DNA from: Actinomycetes bacterium
GTDB lineage: Bacteria; Actinomycetota; Acidimicrobiia; Acidimicrobiales; Acidimicrobiaceae
Direction: 5' to 3'
Length of the DNA stretch: 6,969 nt
Assembly (NCBI GenBank): GCA_021819025.1
Contig: JAKASN010000099.1
Span: 1 to 6,969 of the forward strand
Made by a program: the position numbers and the translations under genes. Position 1 is the first letter of the stretch; every line of letters starts with the position of its first letter. Below the pieces are notes generated by a model. It had not been told where the DNA came from. It saw nothing but the letters and a program-made list of their open reading frames with translations, and did not search any database. This document shows, piece after piece, positions 1 through 6,300 of the stretch.

Positions 1-6
1 GCGTAC

Positions 7-1023
7 TCAGGTTCCCTTCACGGGTGCTTGGATCTGCGTCGGAGCGCCATTCAGCCAGGAGCTAACCAGCGACTTGTGCGAGTTCACGAACGCAGCGGCC
101 GCCGCAGGCCCACTCATCTTGTCTTGCGCCATGGCATAGGCGACCGAGTTCTGGTCCGCACTCGTCCAGTTGAAGGCGCGGATGAACTTAGCCACCGCAG
201 GAGCCTCGGTTGGCAACTTTGCACCCATCAGCTTGTACAAGTTGTAGGGCGGATAGGCGCAGTTGATCTGAGTTGCCGGTAGGGCAGCGCAGGCCTGGGT
301 GAACGGAGGCAACTGTACCTGGGAGAAGGAATAGAGATGGTTGATGTACTGCGGAGTATACCAATAGAAGATGATTGGTTGCTTGGCGTTGTACGCCGTC
401 TCTATCTGAGAAAGCTGTGCGGCCTCAGAACCGGCAAATACCACCTTGAGGTTGATCTTGAGGGTATTAACCAGCGCTGCGTCGTTGGTGACATAGCTCG
501 GAGCCCCATCAAGGAATTCGCCTTGGGGAGCGCTCTGCGGTGTCACAAAGAGCTGCCAATCCTTCTGGACCCCTTGCCAAGTGGCAAGCTCAGGATGCGC
601 TTTCATCAAGTAGGTAGGAACATACCAGCCAATATTGCCGGTAGGACCTTCGAGCCCGGCGTTGATCACTTCATGGTTGCCATTAACGTAGGTCTGGTAG
701 TGGTTGTAGTGACCCCACACCTCGAGCACCGCCGAGACACTTCCAGTCGCCATGGCGGAAAACTCTGGAATCTCCGCCAAGTCGAGCAACTTCACTGGAT
801 AGCCCAAGTCGTGCGTAATCACGTACTGAGCAACCACATTGTTGGCCAGCGACCCCTCCCAGGAGTTCGTTACCAACGTGATCGTTGGCTTGGGCGTCGA
901 CGAGCCACTCGACGACGCGGCGCTGGAACCACAAGCCGCCAAAAGCACCGCCGCTGCGGTGGTCGCGCCACCCCAACGCAGGCCCCTACGGAATTTGCCC
1001 AGTTTTCTCTTACTTTTTATCAA
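7..1023 (-). CDS. Glycine betaine/proline-type ABC transporter substrate-binding lipoprotein (OpuAC/ProX family)
   Basis: Complete 338-residue protein that would capture a quaternary amine or related osmolyte outside the membrane and deliver it to the permease encoded just upstream. Residues 1-31 are a lipoprotein signal: a basic start (KSKRKLGKFRR), a hydrophobic stretch and the lipobox LAAC with Cys31 as the lipidated residue. A Ser-rich linker (32-46) follows, then the OpuAC-like domain. Tryptophans at 55 (NSWEGS), 103 (EVWGHY), 133 (NIGWYVP) and 221 (FYWYTP) are the kind of aromatic residues that cage trimethylammonium groups in this family; which ones bind here is inference. Cys245 and Cys255 are the only cysteines in the mature domain and could form a disulfide. 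The start is TTG, chosen because AAGGGG lies nine bases upstream and the signal peptide begins there. It is the last gene of the transporter cluster, 257 bases after the permease. The substrate could also be proline, choline or carnitine. Confidence 0.9.
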   Translation of the reverse strand: MIKSKRKLGKFRRGLRWGGATTAAAVLLAACGSSAASSSGSSTPKPTITLVTNSWEGSLANNVVAQYVITHDLGYPVKLLDLAEIPEFSAMATGSVSAVLEVWGHYNHYQTYVNGNHEVINAGLEGPTGNIGWYVPTYLMKAHPELATWQGVQKDWQLFVTPQSAPQGEFLDGAPSYVTNDAALVNTLKINLKVVFAGSEAAQLSQIETAYNAKQPIIFYWYTPQYINHLYSFSQVQLPPFTQACAALPATQINCAYPPYNLYKLMGAKLPTEAPAVAKFIRAFNWTSADQNSVAYAMAQDKMSGPAAAAAFVNSHKSLVSSWLNGAPTQIQAPVKGT

Positions 1024-1032
1024 TTGACCCTT

Positions 1033-1038
1033 CCCCTT
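1033..1038 (-). promoter_or_regulatory. Ribosome binding site of the substrate-binding protein gene
   Basis: AAGGGG on the minus strand, nine bases before the TTG start at 1023. It supports the non-ATG start and shows that the binding protein has its own initiation signal rather than depending on coupling to the permease 257 bases away. Confidence 0.6.
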
Positions 1039-1224
1039 TGTTGCTGCCCTGATTTTTCCATCAAGACATCAGCCAGATTCGGCGCACCCCTTGATGCCCC
1101 TTATTACGTGCCCAACTCGACCCCCGCTAAGTGCCCACAGCGATAACCGCAAGCTCACCAGAGGACTTCACCCGATCGGCCCCCCTCAAGCTCTTGCCAT
1201 TTTTCTTCACTGCGAGAACTCCCT

Positions 1225-1252
1225 AAAACATCGCTAGCGTCGCGGTGTTTTT
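1225..1252. terminator. Hairpin with T-run in the permease to binding-protein gap
   Basis: Arms 1225-1234 (AAAACATCGC) and 1242-1251 (GCGGTGTTTT) pair over ten positions with a 7-base loop. In plus-strand RNA all ten pair (one is U-G) and the stem ends in five U. In minus-strand RNA, the sense of the operon, one position becomes a C-A mismatch and only four U are available. It lies about 30 bases after the permease stop. It may be a partial terminator or a 3'-end stabiliser that lets binding protein and membrane parts be made in different amounts, or a terminator for opposing transcription. Function is inferred from shape and position only. Confidence 0.35.
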
Positions 1253-1280
1253 GGGCGGGTTCCATATCAGCACTGTCTCC

Positions 1281-3296
1281 TTACGCCGGCAACCTCCTTA
1301 CAAAACGGCCCTGGGTGAGCCGATCGAATACGACACCCATGATGACGATGGCGAGGCCAGCCGCGAGACCGAGGCCGAACTCATCGCGCTCGAGGCCCAC
1401 TACCACGTCATAACCCAACCCGCCACCGCCGACCAATCCAGCTACGATCACTTCAGCGAGAACCAACATGATGGTCTGATTGATGGCAAGAATTATCGAG
1501 GGTCTCGCCGCGGGCAGCTCCACCTTCCAAAGAAGCTGCATCCGCGTCGAGCCAAAAGCGTTACCCGCTTCGACCATGTCCCGCCGCACTTGCCGCAGTC
1601 CCAGGTTGGTAAGGCGTACCGCCGGGGCAAGGGCATAGACGAACGACGCCGCCACACCCGCCATGTTGCCCACTCCAAAAAACAACACCACGGGAATGAG
1701 ATAGACAAAAGCTGGCATGGTCTGGAGCACATCGAGGATCGGCCGCAGCAACCTGTCGACGCCGTCCCACCAATATGCCGCGATACCGAGAGGAATCCCC
1801 ACCACGACACACATGATCAGAGCAACGATCACCTGCGCCAAAGTAATCGCGCTATCAGACCACATCCCTGAATAGCCAATCGCCATCACGCCAGCAGCCA
1901 CCAGGAGGGCTCGACGCCATCCGCCAATCACAAGGCCGAGAGCTGCGGTACCGAATACCGGTATCCACCAAGGCAAGTTGCCTGCGATACGAGTGAGCGG
2001 GTTGAGAATCTCCAGAGTGGTAAAGGCGCTCAAATTGGAGGTACCACCGATGATCGGCAGCGAGGAATAGTGATAAAGGTGCGTTTGGAGCCAGGTCAGC
2101 AAGGAGTTCACAGGACCAGAGATGGAAATCGACCACCCCGGGGGAAACCCCCCTGGACCGCTCAATATTGTACCGATAATAACTGCCACCACGACGCCAG
2201 CGAGGATTGCGCCTTGCTGCAACCGCTTGCGGTGTTGCTGTTCCAAAGAGAGTGCGCGACTCGGTCGACCGATGCGATTCGCTGCTGCACTGACGATGCG
2301 ATCCAAAATCATCGCCATAAATACGATGGCCACCCCAGCTGTAAATGCGTCACCCACGTCGACAATGTTCAGGGCCTGGAGGACCGGGTCGCCAAGTCCA
2401 CCGGTACCGATCAACGATGCCACTACCACCACCGATAGTGCCATCATGATTACCTGGTTGATGCCGACGATGATGGGACGCAGTGCCAACGGTAGCTGCA
2501 CCTTGCGGAGGAGTTGCATGCGACTTGACCCAAACGACTTGCCGGCTTCAATTGTCTCGCTTGGAACTGAGTGGATGCCGAGCATGGTGAGACGAATCAC
2601 TGGTGGCGTGGCATATATTACCGTGGCCACGATGCCACCGGGGTTACCGATGGAAAACAAAAGTACGATGGGCACGAGATAGGCGTAGGCAGGCAGCATC
2701 TGCATGAGATCGAGAACCGGTCGGATTGCTTGTTCGACGAAGCGGTTTGCCGCTGCAGCAATTCCCAGAGGAATCCCCACAACTATCGCGATCATCACCG
2801 AAACAGACATTAAAGCCAGTGTCGACATCGAGACGGTCCACAAGCCGATAAGGCCGAAATAAGCCATGGCAATGACAACGAATATTGCCACTCGCCAATT
2901 ACCAACCAAAAGGCTGCTCGCCACGAAGAGCGCAATGACTCCTGGCCAGGTAAGGAAGTTGAGAAAGTCCGAGACCCAGATCACGCAATCGCCAAGCCAA
3001 GAACCAAGCGGGGTGAGGAAGTGGGCAAAAAAAGGTGCGGAGGTTTGATGGACGGTGATCCAGTTCGCCAGCGAATCGAAGCTGTTTTGAATTCCTGTCA
3101 CCCAATGGGCGGGAAAGCCCGCGGTGATCCCGGTAGCGACGCCCGCCACCAATGCGGCCAGGACGATCACCACCAGGCCCGGCCATGGTCCCAACTTGGC
3201 TAGCTTAGCCAGGGCGCTGGGCTGGTACCTTTCAGGAGGTGCAGTGGGAGCCTCATTAAGCTCAATCGGCCTGTCGGGCTCGGTGACTACCGTCAC
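1281..3296 (-). CDS. Tandem-domain ProW/OpuAB-type ABC transporter permease
   Basis: Complete 671-residue integral membrane protein, about twice the length of a single ProW-type permease domain, because two permease modules are fused in one chain. It would form the whole transmembrane channel for the osmolyte importer. Module one (about 37-340) has its EAA loop starting at Glu250 (EAGKSFGSSRMQLL, then KVQLP); module two (about 361-671) has a matching loop at Glu576 (EAGNAFGSTRMQLL, then KVELP). These loops dock onto the ATPase. Matching LPAYAYLVPIV and MPAFVYLIPVV segments and GGLG motifs after each loop show the internal duplication. A charged linker (about 341-361) joins the halves, and an extra hydrophobic segment near 38-60 precedes module one. 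The GTG start overlaps the ATPase stop as GTGA and has no clear ribosome binding site, so translational coupling is likely. Family assignment is firm; the substrate is inferred. Confidence 0.93.
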   Translation of the reverse strand: MTVVTEPDRPIELNEAPTAPPERYQPSALAKLAKLGPWPGLVVIVLAALVAGVATGITAGFPAHWVTGIQNSFDSLANWITVHQTSAPFFAHFLTPLGSWLGDCVIWVSDFLNFLTWPGVIALFVASSLLVGNWRVAIFVVIAMAYFGLIGLWTVSMSTLALMSVSVMIAIVVGIPLGIAAAANRFVEQAIRPVLDLMQMLPAYAYLVPIVLLFSIGNPGGIVATVIYATPPVIRLTMLGIHSVPSETIEAGKSFGSSRMQLLRKVQLPLALRPIIVGINQVIMMALSVVVVASLIGTGGLGDPVLQALNIVDVGDAFTAGVAIVFMAMILDRIVSAAANRIGRPSRALSLEQQHRKRLQQGAILAGVVVAVIIGTILSGPGGFPPGWSISISGPVNSLLTWLQTHLYHYSSLPIIGGTSNLSAFTTLEILNPLTRIAGNLPWWIPVFGTAALGLVIGGWRRALLVAAGVMAIGYSGMWSDSAITLAQVIVALIMCVVVGIPLGIAAYWWDGVDRLLRPILDVLQTMPAFVYLIPVVLFFGVGNMAGVAASFVYALAPAVRLTNLGLRQVRRDMVEAGNAFGSTRMQLLWKVELPAARPSIILAINQTIMLVLAEVIVAGLVGGGGLGYDVVVGLERDEFGLGLAAGLAIVIMGVVFDRLTQGRFVRRLPA

Positions 3297-4399
3297 TGGA
3301 GGGCGCCTTCGGTGCGCTGCGGTCCCTCCACCAAGGTTGAATTAAGGCTGATCGCGGACTCGGCCGGCTCATAGTTGATCGCCGCCAGCACGTCCTTGCG
3401 ATCCAATATCCCCACCAAGGTGCCACCTGCATCAATCACGCCCACTGGCGCATCCGACTCCAGCACTAGAGGAAGCACGGACTGCAACAGCGCGCTTTCG
3501 GAGACGATGCGCGAATCCGGAGGAGCCACCATCGTCGAGGTTCGCGCACGCATGGCCCAACGCGCGGTGAGTACTTTGGCGCGCGATACATCACGGGTAA
3601 AGGCGGCGACATATTCGTCTTTTGGCGAACCCACTACCTCTTCAGGCGTTCCGACTTGTACAAAAGACCCATTGCGCATAATCGCGATGCGATCTCCGAG
3701 TTTTAGTGCCTCATCCAAGTCATGACTGACAAATACCACGGTCTTATGGAGCCGCTCCTGCAATCGAATCACTTCGTCTTGCATCTCACGTCGGATGAGC
3801 GGATCTAGGGCGCTAAAAGCTTCATCGAATAAGAGCACTTCGGGATCGACCGCGAGAGCTCGCGCGAGGCCGACGCGCTGTTGCATTCCCCCCGAGAGCT
3901 CGCTGGGATAAGACTGCGCAAAGCCGGAAAGTCCCACCACGCGGAGAAGCTCGTCAACGCGGGCGTAGCGCTCCTTTTTCTTCATCCCCTGAATCTCTAA
4001 GCCGTAGGCGACGTTGTCCACCACCCTGCGATGGGGGAACAAGGAGAACTGTTGAAAGACCATGGAGACCTTGTGCCTGCGAATCTCGCGCAGCTGGTTC
4101 TTGTCAGCTTTTACCACGTCGGACCCGCACAAAGTAATTTCGCCTGAGTCAACTTCGACGAGCCGGGTCAGGGAACGGATAAGGGTGGATTTGCCGCTCC
4201 CGGAAAGCCCCATCACGACAAACACCTCGCCACGACGGACATCGAAGGAGACGTCTCTAATGGCCACCACACAGCCGGTCTTCTCTTGAAGCTCAGCTGG
4301 GGAGAGCTCCGTCTCGGGCGTTCCCACCAGTGTCGAGCCCTTGGGTCCAAAGATCTTCCAAAGATTCTTACAAGAAATTTGTACTGAAGTATTCTCCAA
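3293..4399 (-). CDS. ProV/OpuAA-type glycine betaine ABC transporter ATPase with C-terminal CBS-like region
   Basis: Complete 368-residue cytoplasmic ATPase that would power the permease. Numbered from the TTG start: Walker A GLSGSGKST at 64-72, Q-loop FQQFSLFP around 115-122, signature LSGGMQQR at 168-175, Walker B VLLFDEAFSALD at 188-199 with catalytic Glu193, and H-loop histidine at 226 (VFVSHDLDEA). Residues about 295-357 read as a CBS repeat ending in VGILDRKDVLAAI. In OpuA and related importers such domains sense ionic strength or bind c-di-AMP; only one repeat is obvious here, so the sensing role is inference. I chose TTG at 4399 because GGAGGGGGAG sits seven bases upstream and the conserved N-terminus (VQISCKNLWKIFG) begins there. 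A longer reading from TTG at 4489 adds 30 unconserved-looking residues without a ribosome binding site. First gene of the operon, overlapping the permease by four bases. Confidence 0.93.
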   Translation of the reverse strand: MENTSVQISCKNLWKIFGPKGSTLVGTPETELSPAELQEKTGCVVAIRDVSFDVRRGEVFVVMGLSGSGKSTLIRSLTRLVEVDSGEITLCGSDVVKADKNQLREIRRHKVSMVFQQFSLFPHRRVVDNVAYGLEIQGMKKKERYARVDELLRVVGLSGFAQSYPSELSGGMQQRVGLARALAVDPEVLLFDEAFSALDPLIRREMQDEVIRLQERLHKTVVFVSHDLDEALKLGDRIAIMRNGSFVQVGTPEEVVGSPKDEYVAAFTRDVSRAKVLTARWAMRARTSTMVAPPDSRIVSESALLQSVLPLVLESDAPVGVIDAGGTLVGILDRKDVLAAINYEPAESAISLNSTLVEGPQRTEGALQ

Positions 4400-4406
4400 C
4401 CGCTGA

Positions 4407-4416
4407 CTCCCCCTCC
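4407..4416 (-). promoter_or_regulatory. Strong ribosome binding site that fixes the ATPase start
   Basis: Minus-strand GGAGGGGGAG, seven bases before TTG at 4399. It is the only good purine-rich site near the N-terminus and decides for TTG at 4399 over the upstream TTG at 4489 or the internal ATG at 4444. Confidence 0.75.
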
Positions 4417-4643
4417 GAGTCGGATCCGCCGCGTCGCATCCCATACTGGAGAGCCGATCCCCAAGAATGCTCCGTGTAAAGCTCGGCAAATTCCGGCGCT
4501 TCGCTATAACCTATCGCTTCGTGGCGCCGTCCAATCCGGCGTCGGCGTCGCAACTCTTTCTGGCCGTCAAAATAACATACCACTGACATATCATACACAT
4601 GCGCAGCGTTCGCAATAGGAATACTTTCGCAAATTTGGATTGT

Positions 4644-4672
4644 AACATATTGGAGGGGCCGCGCCTTGGCAA
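4644..4672 (-). promoter_or_regulatory. Candidate sigma70-type promoter of the transporter operon
   Basis: On the minus strand, TTGCCA (4672-4667), a 17-base spacer and TATGTT (4649-4644) resemble -35 and -10 boxes, each with four or five matches to consensus. Transcription would start near 4637 and give a leader of about 238 bases before the TTG start. The -35 box lies inside the palindrome at 4661-4677, which strengthens the case for a regulated promoter. No other minus-strand site upstream of the operon looked as good. Confidence 0.45.
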
Positions 4673-4677
4673 GGCGC
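4661..4677. promoter_or_regulatory. Perfect 8-1-8 palindrome, candidate operator on the -35 box
   Basis: GCGCCTTG, one G, CAAGGCGC: sixteen of sixteen arm bases match. It fully covers the TTGCCA of the candidate transporter promoter, so a dimeric repressor bound here would block polymerase. The regulator is unknown. It could alternatively act as an RNA hairpin, but a one-base loop would have to open to at least three bases. Confidence 0.45.
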
Positions 4678-4790
4678 CGGGAACACTCGAGCACTCCCAG
4701 ATAGCGAGAATCGCCCCCTGGCGCCGCCGCACTTGGAGACGGTTGAGGGTAATTTTCTCGCTTGACAATGAGCGCAATGAAGCGATGAAT

Positions 4791-4803
4791 CCCACATCGT
4801 GGG
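4791..4803. repeat. Short perfect inverted repeat
   Basis: CCCAC, ATC, GTGGG: a five-base-pair hairpin in the gene-free stretch upstream of the candidate promoter. No T-tract follows on either strand. Function unknown. Confidence 0.35.
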
Positions 4804-4829
4804 CAAGTTGCCACCGATGTCGCCACCAC

Positions 4830-4842
4830 GGGGCCACGCCCC
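4830..4842. repeat. Short perfect GC-only stem
   Basis: GGGGC, CAC, GCCCC: a five-base-pair, entirely G-C stem with a three-base loop, about 27 bases from the repeat at 4791-4803. No T-tract. Function unknown. Confidence 0.35.
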
Positions 4843-4867
4843 CGAAGCGCCCAAATTATCGTCATCA

Positions 4868-4885
4868 GCAAAGCCGAAGCTTTGC
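4868..4885 (-). repeat. Hairpin with a C(UUCG)G tetraloop on the minus strand
   Basis: On the minus strand GCAAAGC, TTCG, GCTTTGC: seven perfect base pairs closed by the very stable C(UUCG)G tetraloop. It lies about 35 bases beyond the T-tract that follows the pseudogene, so it could be a second barrier or a 3'-end protector for minus-strand transcripts. No T-run follows it. The plus-strand version has a CGAA loop and is less distinctive. Confidence 0.45.
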
Positions 4886-4918
4886 ATCATCGCGGCAACA
4901 TCGGAGAAGATCACCAAA

Positions 4919-4955
4919 GCTAAAAAATAAAACTCGTCTCGCCGCAGGCGAGTTG
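4919..4955 (-). terminator. Candidate intrinsic terminator downstream of the regulator pseudogene
   Basis: On the minus strand CTCGCC, TGC, GGCGAG (4952-4938) is a perfect six-base-pair stem with a three-base loop; a competing stem AACTCG/CGAGTT (4954-4949 with 4936-4931) runs directly into the T-rich tract TTTTATTTTTTA (4932-4921). Either fold followed by that tract fits Rho-independent termination. It sits about 100 bases after the stop of the LacI-type pseudogene and would shield the transporter promoter from read-through. Confidence 0.55.
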
Positions 4956-5053
4956 TCACCACAAGGGGCGGCCATACTTGCCAGAGCAGCACCCCCGAAA
5001 AGATCGCTTCTTGGCGAGGAAAAAGCGACAACCTTCGGCCCTGACTCGAAGAG

Positions 5054-6081
5054 TTAATAACTTGACACAACGGCGGTGGAACCCCTCACTGCCAGAGCCG
5101 GTGCCAACAAGAGCACCTTGGCGGTAGCCGACGCGTTATCAATGCGTTCCCTTACCAGCTGTACGGCCTCGATTCCAACCTGGTAGCGAGGAAAGCTAAT
5201 CGGGGTGAGCGGAGGCGAGAGACGACTCAAGTATGGCACGTCATTGAAGCCCACCACCGAGGTGCCTAAAGGACGCTTCAGCCCCGCTTCTTCAATGGCC
5301 CAAGAAGGGGCCGATTGCGAGCATGTCGATTCCGGCGACGATTGCGGTGCATCGATTCCGGCGTGCAAGCAACTCCCGACAGCAACCAATACCGGCGGCA
5401 CGAGAAAAACTCTTCCCAAACCCGATTATCTCGGTGTCTAGGCTAAGGCCGGCCGCCTCCGTGGAAAGCAGAAATCCCTTGAGTCGACCAGTTCTGCTGG
5501 ACAGCTCATGGGGCCCCGCCAAATGCGCTGCCGCCATTGCGACTCCGGCAACATCGTCGGTAGTAAACCAGAGAACACCCCGGTGGTCTATGACACCGTT
5601 GGTGAGAACAATTGGGAGATCTCCGAGCTTCATCTCCAAAAGCAGCTGGCACTTGTGCCTTGTCGTAGCGAGCCCCAGCCCGTCGACTCGTCGAAAGCGC
5701 ATTCCCTGGAGAACAAGACGCTAGCGATAAGGATCGTTGTAAGTACTGAGCAACCGCACTACTTAGCCAATCTGGTTAGCCAATCTGGTTAGCCAATCTG
5801 GGCAAGGCGGTCCGCGATACCGCACACGATCGCCGAAAGAGATGGTTGGTCAAATCCGGGATTAAGACGCCCACGGTGTGAGAGCGTCGCGTTTTGAGGC
5901 TCAGTGCAGCGGGTTCCCCATGTTAGTCAACTTTGCTAGTGGCTTTGACGACTCGGACCACCGTTTGAGCACTTACCAAGCCGCGTGCCCCAGCCTCTGC
6001 GTTAAGGGCTCGAGACGCGCTAGCTGGGTGCACCCCGGCAAGTCGGGCAACGTCTCTACAGGTCACGCTCGGGGAATTCAT
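5054..6081 (-). pseudogene. Decayed LacI/GalR-family transcriptional regulator
   Basis: About 1030 bases, the right size for a full LacI regulator (about 340 residues), but broken. From ATG at 6081, 52 residues give a LacI helix-turn-helix (DVARLAGVHPASASRALN, then GLVSAQTV) and end at TAA 5925-5923. The same frame continues with LKTRRSHTVGVLIPDLTN. The frame then shifts near 5831-5836 (GIADRLAQIG), and again at a 13-base triplication (5763-5801). A third part carries TYNDPYR, then TAG at 5723-5721, RRVDGL, LPIVLTNGVIDH and TAIVAGIDMLAIG. Near 5310 the frame changes once more to the C-terminal sugar-binding part (TSVVGFNDVPYLSRLSPPLT, VRGSTAV) ending at 5054. About eleven residues are also missing between AHL and AGP near 5520. 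The intact ancestor probably repressed sugar-related genes; its target is unknown. A short DNA-binding fragment could still be made. Confidence 0.93.
5763..5801. repeat. Three exact tandem copies of a 13-base unit
   Basis: TTAGCCAATCTGG occurs at 5763-5775, 5776-5788 and 5789-5801 with no mismatch. It lies in the LacI-type pseudogene just after the codons for RLAQIG. The two extra copies add 26 bases, which is not a multiple of three. With one copy the reading frame before and after the repeat is continuous except for a TAA where the family normally has Tyr. This points to slippage duplication in a gene no longer under selection. Confidence 0.95.
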
Positions 6082-6300
6082 CTTCAGTAACCTTCATCTC
6101 ACCTACAATCCCGCGGGCCAGCGTGCGTGGCTTTAACCATATCCATTCCCGCACGCGGTGGCGTTGAGGTTGGCAAACTCATTGAGAAGCGAAACCCGCA
6201 ATTGTCCTTGGCGCCACGGCCATTGCAGCCGCGATAGCGCTAGGGCCACTTTAGGATCGACGGCGGTCGGCAATTTGGAGATGAGAGATGGCGAAGCATC
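6082..6300. promoter_or_regulatory. Divergent intergenic region between regulator pseudogene and PLP enzyme gene
   Basis: Should contain promoters for both genes. I see no convincing -35/-10 pair on either strand; TACAAT at 6103-6108 (plus) has no good partner. GCGATAGCGCTAGGGC at 6231-6246 is an imperfect palindrome (six of eight positions, inner TAGCGCTA perfect) with a central CG-rich core of the sort LacI-family proteins can bind, 54 bases before the GTG at 6301. Whether it was an operator of the now broken regulator is speculation. Confidence 0.25.

Larger units (their letters stand above)
4400..5053. other. 654-base stretch without a supported gene
   Basis: Between the ATPase start and the end of the regulator pseudogene. 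Long open frames exist on both strands, but none has a recognisable domain or a credible ribosome binding site, and all mix runs of Arg, Pro or Cys typical of unused frames. The minus-strand frame over 4368-4871 runs into the ATPase in another frame. What can be seen: the ATPase ribosome binding site, a candidate promoter with palindrome, a leader of about 238 bases containing a weak stem (4494-4499 with 4524-4529, CGGCGC/GCGCCG, 24-base loop), four compact perfect hairpins between 4791 and 4952, and a terminator-like T-tract. No tRNA or known riboswitch was recognised by eye. Confidence 0.6.

Noticed and set aside
337..1146. Long plus-strand open frame of 269 codons over the binding-protein gene
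   Set aside because: It lies antisense to a gene with clear lipoprotein and OpuAC features, has no recognisable domain and no good ribosome binding site.
4397..4489. Longer ATPase starting from TTG at 4489
   Set aside because: No ribosome binding site there, and the extra 30 residues lack ATPase-like character, while TTG at 4399 has a strong site seven bases upstream.
4762..4790. Perfect TTGACA at 4762-4767 on the plus strand as a promoter
   Set aside because: The sequence 17 bases on (ATGAAT) matches only three of six -10 positions, and no plus-strand gene follows.
4368..4871. Minus-strand open frame of 167 codons upstream of the ATPase, with a CPRC motif
   Set aside because: It overlaps the ATPase start in another frame, contains low-complexity runs (RRRRR) and its only suggestive motif is too short. 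It also covers the promoter candidate and several hairpins.
4599..5057. Plus-strand open frame of 152 codons in the gene-free stretch
   Set aside because: Arg/Pro/Ser-rich, no domain and no ribosome binding site; its length is not surprising in GC-rich DNA.
5051..5062. AGTTAATAACT palindrome at the end of the pseudogene as an operator
   Set aside because: It is only 5-1-5, AT-rich, overlaps the TAA stop of the pseudogene and has no promoter nearby.
5763..5801. CRISPR-like or iteron-like array
   Set aside because: The 13-base units are directly adjacent without spacers, only three in number, and are explained by slippage within the broken regulator gene.
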